This document shows positions 60,667 through 64,000 of a DNA stretch of 64,000 bases, one piece after another. The first letter of the stretch is position 1, and every line of letters starts with the position of its first letter. Position numbers and translations under genes: made by a program. The stretch is from positions 180,181,909-180,245,908 of the forward strand of contig CM035420.1 of the NCBI GenBank assembly GCA_020310875.1, written 5' to 3'. Below the pieces are notes generated by a model. That model was not told the origin of the DNA, did not search any database, and worked only from the letters and a program-made list of their open reading frames with translations. This stretch comes from Ceratopteris richardii (Eukaryota > Streptophyta > Polypodiopsida > Polypodiales > Pteridaceae).

Positions 60667-60874
60667 AAGAAGTATCAAAATTGAAGAAAGGAGACCCCGA
60701 TTGCTGCAGTTATAAAGAATTCAACATTTGAAGATACAAAAGGTGAAAGCTTGAGAGCAAAGCTTGAGAAGGAGGTCATAAGACATCAGGGAGGACAAAA
60801 GGAATGTCATTCGAAGTAAAGGTAACCTTATTCCTCATAAAGCTTGAAGGATTTAATACACAGGTGAAGAAAGG

Positions 60875-63790
60875 ATGGGAGATTCTCTTCAGATAGAGAA
60901 ACTAGATAGAGAGAACTATCCAGCATGGTCAACGAGGATGTAAGCCCAACTTATGAGCAAAGACTTGATAGGTTATATTACAGGTGAAGAAGAAAAGCCG
61001 CAGTTCAGAGATCCTAGTGTTCCAACTAGGGAGGAATTATCAGACTTGAAGACTCGGATGAAGAGAGATGCTCAAGCCATGAGCATTATCTACATGGCAG
61101 TTAATGACTACTTGCTACCTCACATTAGAGGTCTCGAAAGTGCAAGTGATATATGGAATGCTTTGAAGGAGCATTTCCAAAACACCACAAAGTCAAGGAA
61201 GGCATCCTTATGGGCAGAATTTACCACATTCAAGAAGAAGGCCTCTCAATCCATCTCAGATTATGTAACAAGAATGAAGGACATTGCAGATGCATTAGGA
61301 GCAGTTGATGAAGATATTGAGGAGGATAAATTTGTAAGGCAAATCCTTACAAGTTTGAGAGGTGATGACAAATGGAAGCCATTCATTTTGTCTACTGAAT
61401 TATCACTAGATCATTTTACTCCTGATTTAAATCAGTTGCTAGGACATATGTTAACCTTTGAGCAGGATGTCAAAGGTGATGGTGATAAAAGTGCAGGTCA
61501 AGCAATGTATTCAAAGGATAAGAAGAAGAATAGCAAAGGGAAGCAACAAGCAAATGAATATGAAGGTACAACTAGCCAAGCTAACTTCCTAAGAGGAAGA
61601 GGAGGTGGCAAAGGTAGAGGAAGAGGCAGAAGTAATAAAGATGGAGGCAAAGCTTGTTGGATTTTTGTTAAGACAAATCATTTAGCTTATGATTGTTGGC
61701 ATAATACTCAGAATAATGGTGGATATAATCAAAACTTTAATTCAAGAGGAAGAGGTTGCAGAAATCAAAGAGGTAATTTCAGAGGTAGAGGTAGTAGAGG
61801 CTACTTTGGAAGAAATGTAGGTAGAGGATTCCAAAGTCAACAATACAACAATACCTACTACAATTATGCTTTAGATCAGATTGAGGATTCAACATTGATA
61901 ATGAATGCAACTTGTGAAAGGCAAAGTGAAGATCAAAGAGTCTTCTACATTGACTCAGGGTGTAGCAATCACCTGAGTGGCAACATAGCTTTGATGACTG
62001 ATTTGGAGAATAAGGTAACTAATCGTGTAGTTCAAACAGGTGACAATACAAAGCACAATGTGAAGTCAATTGGATCAGTGAAGGCCAAGGATGGGAGTAC
62101 TCTCTTGAGTAAGGTTTTGTATGTTCCTACAATTCCAAAGAATCTGATAAGTGTAGGACAAATTGTTGAAAAAGGTTATGAAGTTAGGTTTACTAATGAA
62201 GGAGTTTTTGTGGAAGACCCTAGCAATAGGTATAAACAAATTGTTTCAGGGAAGAAAGAAGGAAGACTCTTCACATTGAAGATTCAAGGTAACATTGGTC
62301 ATGCCTTGTACACCTATGGAGGAAATAAGATCTCAGAGTTAGTTCTTTGGCACAAAAGGCTTGGACATTTTAATGAAAGAGGTATTAAAGATATGGTTAA
62401 CAATGGTTCAGTGCTTGGATTGCCTAATATTGCAGGTCAACATATGACACACAGATGTGAGGCATGTCAATTAGGTAAGGCTCATAAGCAATCTTATTCC
62501 AAGCATGGTTTTATGTATTCAGAGAAGCTTGAGTTGGTACACACAGATGTGTGGGGACCATCAAAGGATTTTCAGTATCAATGGTTCAAGGTATTATGTG
62601 ATTTATGTTGATGATGCTACCAGATGGATCACTATCTATGTGATCAAAGATAAGTCAGAGGTAATCAATACATTCAAACATTATCATGTGTATGCAGAGA
62701 GAATTACATGTCAAAAGTTGAAGAGACTAAGGTCAGATGGAGGGGGAGAGTATTTCTCTAATGAGTTCAGTGATTACTTGTGGAATGCAGGTATAAAAAT
62801 GGAAATTACTTGCAGGTACTCTCCTCAACAAAATGATGTAGCAGAAAGGAGGAATAGAACTCTTGTTGAGTTTGCAAGATCCATGATGAAGGAGAAAAAT
62901 TGCCCAAATTATTTGTGGACTGAGGCTGTAAATACAGCCACATATTTGGTCAATAGATTACCATGTAAAGCTTTGCAGGGTATGACACCATATGAGGCAT
63001 GGTGGGGTAAGAGACCTACTCTAGATCATTGCAAAGTATTTGGATGTTTGGCATATGCATATGTGCCATCTCAATTGAGGCATGAATTGGAACCTAAAGC
63101 TGAAAAATATGTGTTCATTGGATATGATGATAAGCAGATGGGATATAGGTTGTGGAGTCCATCCACAAAACAATTCCTTGTGTCAAAGGATGTTACATTT
63201 GATGAGCAAGGTACTTGGTATGCATGTACAATCAATATTTATGCAGGTGATGAAGAAGTTGTAAATCAAAAGAAAGGTAAATCAAAGGTTCAGATGTTTG
63301 ATGAAGAGGAGAACAATGAAGTACAGGTTGAAGTTGAAGAAGTGCCAAGGTTTGATCCAGAATGTGATGAACCAGAAACCTCAAGAAGTGGAGAACTCAG
63401 AAGGTCATCAAGACACAAATGGCAAGCTACAAGGTATAGCTATCACACTTCTTTTTTGGGTACCAAAGACTATGCTTATATGGTAAAGGCAGATGAAGAC
63501 CCTTCTACATATGAAGAGGCAAAAGGTAAGGAAAATTGGGAGAAGGCTATGCAGGAAGAGTATGTTGCATTGATGGAAAATGAGACATGGGATTTGGTTC
63601 CTAAACCAAATAGTCAGAAGAGCATTGGATGCAAATGGGTCTACAAGACAAAGAGGTTTGCAGATGGAAGTGTGTCTAGCCATAAAGCTAGACTTGTTGT
63701 GAAAGGATTTGCTCAGACATATGATATAGATTATGATGAGACCTATAGTCCTGTGGCAAAGATGACAACCATCAGGACACTCATGCCAAG
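60875..63790 (+). pseudogene. Copia gag-pol up to the start of RT
   Basis: ATG 60875 starts MGDSLQIEKLDRENYPAWS, a typical Copia gag N-terminus; an in-frame TAA at 60941 breaks it and the frame continues to 62611. Seen in order: gag core, a G/R-rich tract, a zinc knuckle near 61650 with its second Cys replaced (ACWIFVKTNHLAYDCW), protease FYIDSGCSNHLSG near 61945, GAG-pre-integrase LWHKRLGHFNERG near 62346, integrase VHTDVWGPS near 62540. A frameshift near 62570 moves to the frame ending at 63821: RSDGGGEYF, DVAERRNRT, then RT start WDLVPKPNSQKSIGCKW, ARLVVKGFAQ and KMTTIRTL. RT then stops short at the deletion junction. Confidence 0.93.
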
Positions 63791-63997
63791 AATACACCCA
63801 CTATTTATGGAGATAACATGAGTTCATTGTATTTAGCTGCTAATCCTGTTTTTCATGCCAGGACTAAACATATTGAGATTCAGTATCACTTTCTACGAGA
63901 GAAGGTGATGGATAAGGAAATTGAAGTAATACATACTTCAACAAAAGATCATATAGCTGATATGCTAACCAAGAGCTTGGATGGACCAAAGCTATAA
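63791..63997 (+). pseudogene. Copia RNase H C-terminus after an internal deletion
   Basis: In a different frame from the RT start: TPTIYGDNMSSLYLAANPVF, then ARTKHIEIQYHF and ADMLTKSLDGPKL with stop TAA 63995-63997. Compared with the Copia at 2309-5126, where KMTTIRTL and the equivalent GDNVSSMHLAANP are about 335 residues apart, roughly 1 kb with the YVDD core and most of RNase H is missing. Confidence 0.9.
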
Positions 63998-64000
63998 AGA

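Larger units (their letters stand above)
59622..64000 (+). mobile_element. Copia retrotransposon, internally deleted, 3' LTR outside the window
   Basis: 5' LTR, primer site, gag, protease, integrase and RT start are present in order; the interior of RT and RNase H is missing. It inserted into the 3' end of the hAT relic. The LTR family is the same as the solo LTR at 55553-56634. The pentamer before the LTR is TATAT; the far copy cannot be checked because the window ends right after the pol stop. Confidence 0.92.

Overview
The window is a gene-poor, AT-rich stretch of a large plant nuclear genome, built almost entirely from nested and decayed transposable elements. Evidence for a plant: Copia and Gypsy elements with initiator-Met-tRNA primer sites (TGGTATCAGAGC), a plant L1-type LINE (ORF1 with a zinc knuckle, ORF2 with endonuclease, RT and a C-terminal zf-RVT region), hAT transposases of the BED/DUF659 type and a tRNA-derived SINE. 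The repeat load and long quiet spacers would fit a gymnosperm or other large-genome plant, but the sequence does not fix the species. No convincing host gene, tRNA, rRNA or CRISPR array was found.

Layout. 1-960: fragment of a non-coding retroelement, also present at 29.66-30.8 kb. 1.1-5.13 kb: a small Copia scrap, then a 5'-truncated Copia (minus) with an uninterrupted pol ORF and its 3' LTR. 5127-10584: tandem array LTR-int-LTR-int-LTR-int-LTR of a small element coding only a gag and a chromodomain. 11.1-12.8 kb: degenerate acidic ORFs ending in a membrane-like segment, family unknown. 13.78-14.38 kb: a short LINE copy with an inverted 5' part and a 15-bp target duplication. 14.66-14.85 kb: a SINE. 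17.4-19.85 kb: decayed hAT (minus) with a minisatellite on its 5' side. 19.85-27 kb: mostly featureless. 27.06-27.49 kb: a Gypsy protease relic.

28-43 kb is the most informative part. A full LINE (target duplication CAAGTAGTTATGCTT) had inserted into the integrase gene of a minus-strand Gypsy element. A non-coding LTR retrotransposon with 185-bp LTRs then inserted into LINE ORF1. The two LINE halves now face each other on opposite strands, with the two target-duplication copies and the two LTRs also in opposite orientation. One inversion, with breakpoints near 28-29.6 kb and 38.4-39.1 kb, explains this. 43.04-53.5 kb: the rest of the Gypsy element (integrase, RT, protease, gag), interrupted by a complete Copia (45593-50750, target duplication AAACC).

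55.08-59.61 kb: a second copy of the minisatellite-plus-hAT unit (plus strand), its minisatellite split by a solo Copia LTR with target duplication ACGAT. 59622-64000: a Copia element of the same LTR family, inserted in the 3' end of that hAT gene, with most of its RT and RNase H deleted; its 3' LTR lies outside the window.

The coding regions do not form a pathway. What they record is a layered insertion history: Gypsy, then LINE, then the 185-bp-LTR element, then inversion; and separately minisatellite/hAT, then Copia insertions, one of which collapsed to a solo LTR. Most reading frames are broken. The 929-codon Copia frame and one chromodomain copy are the best preserved.
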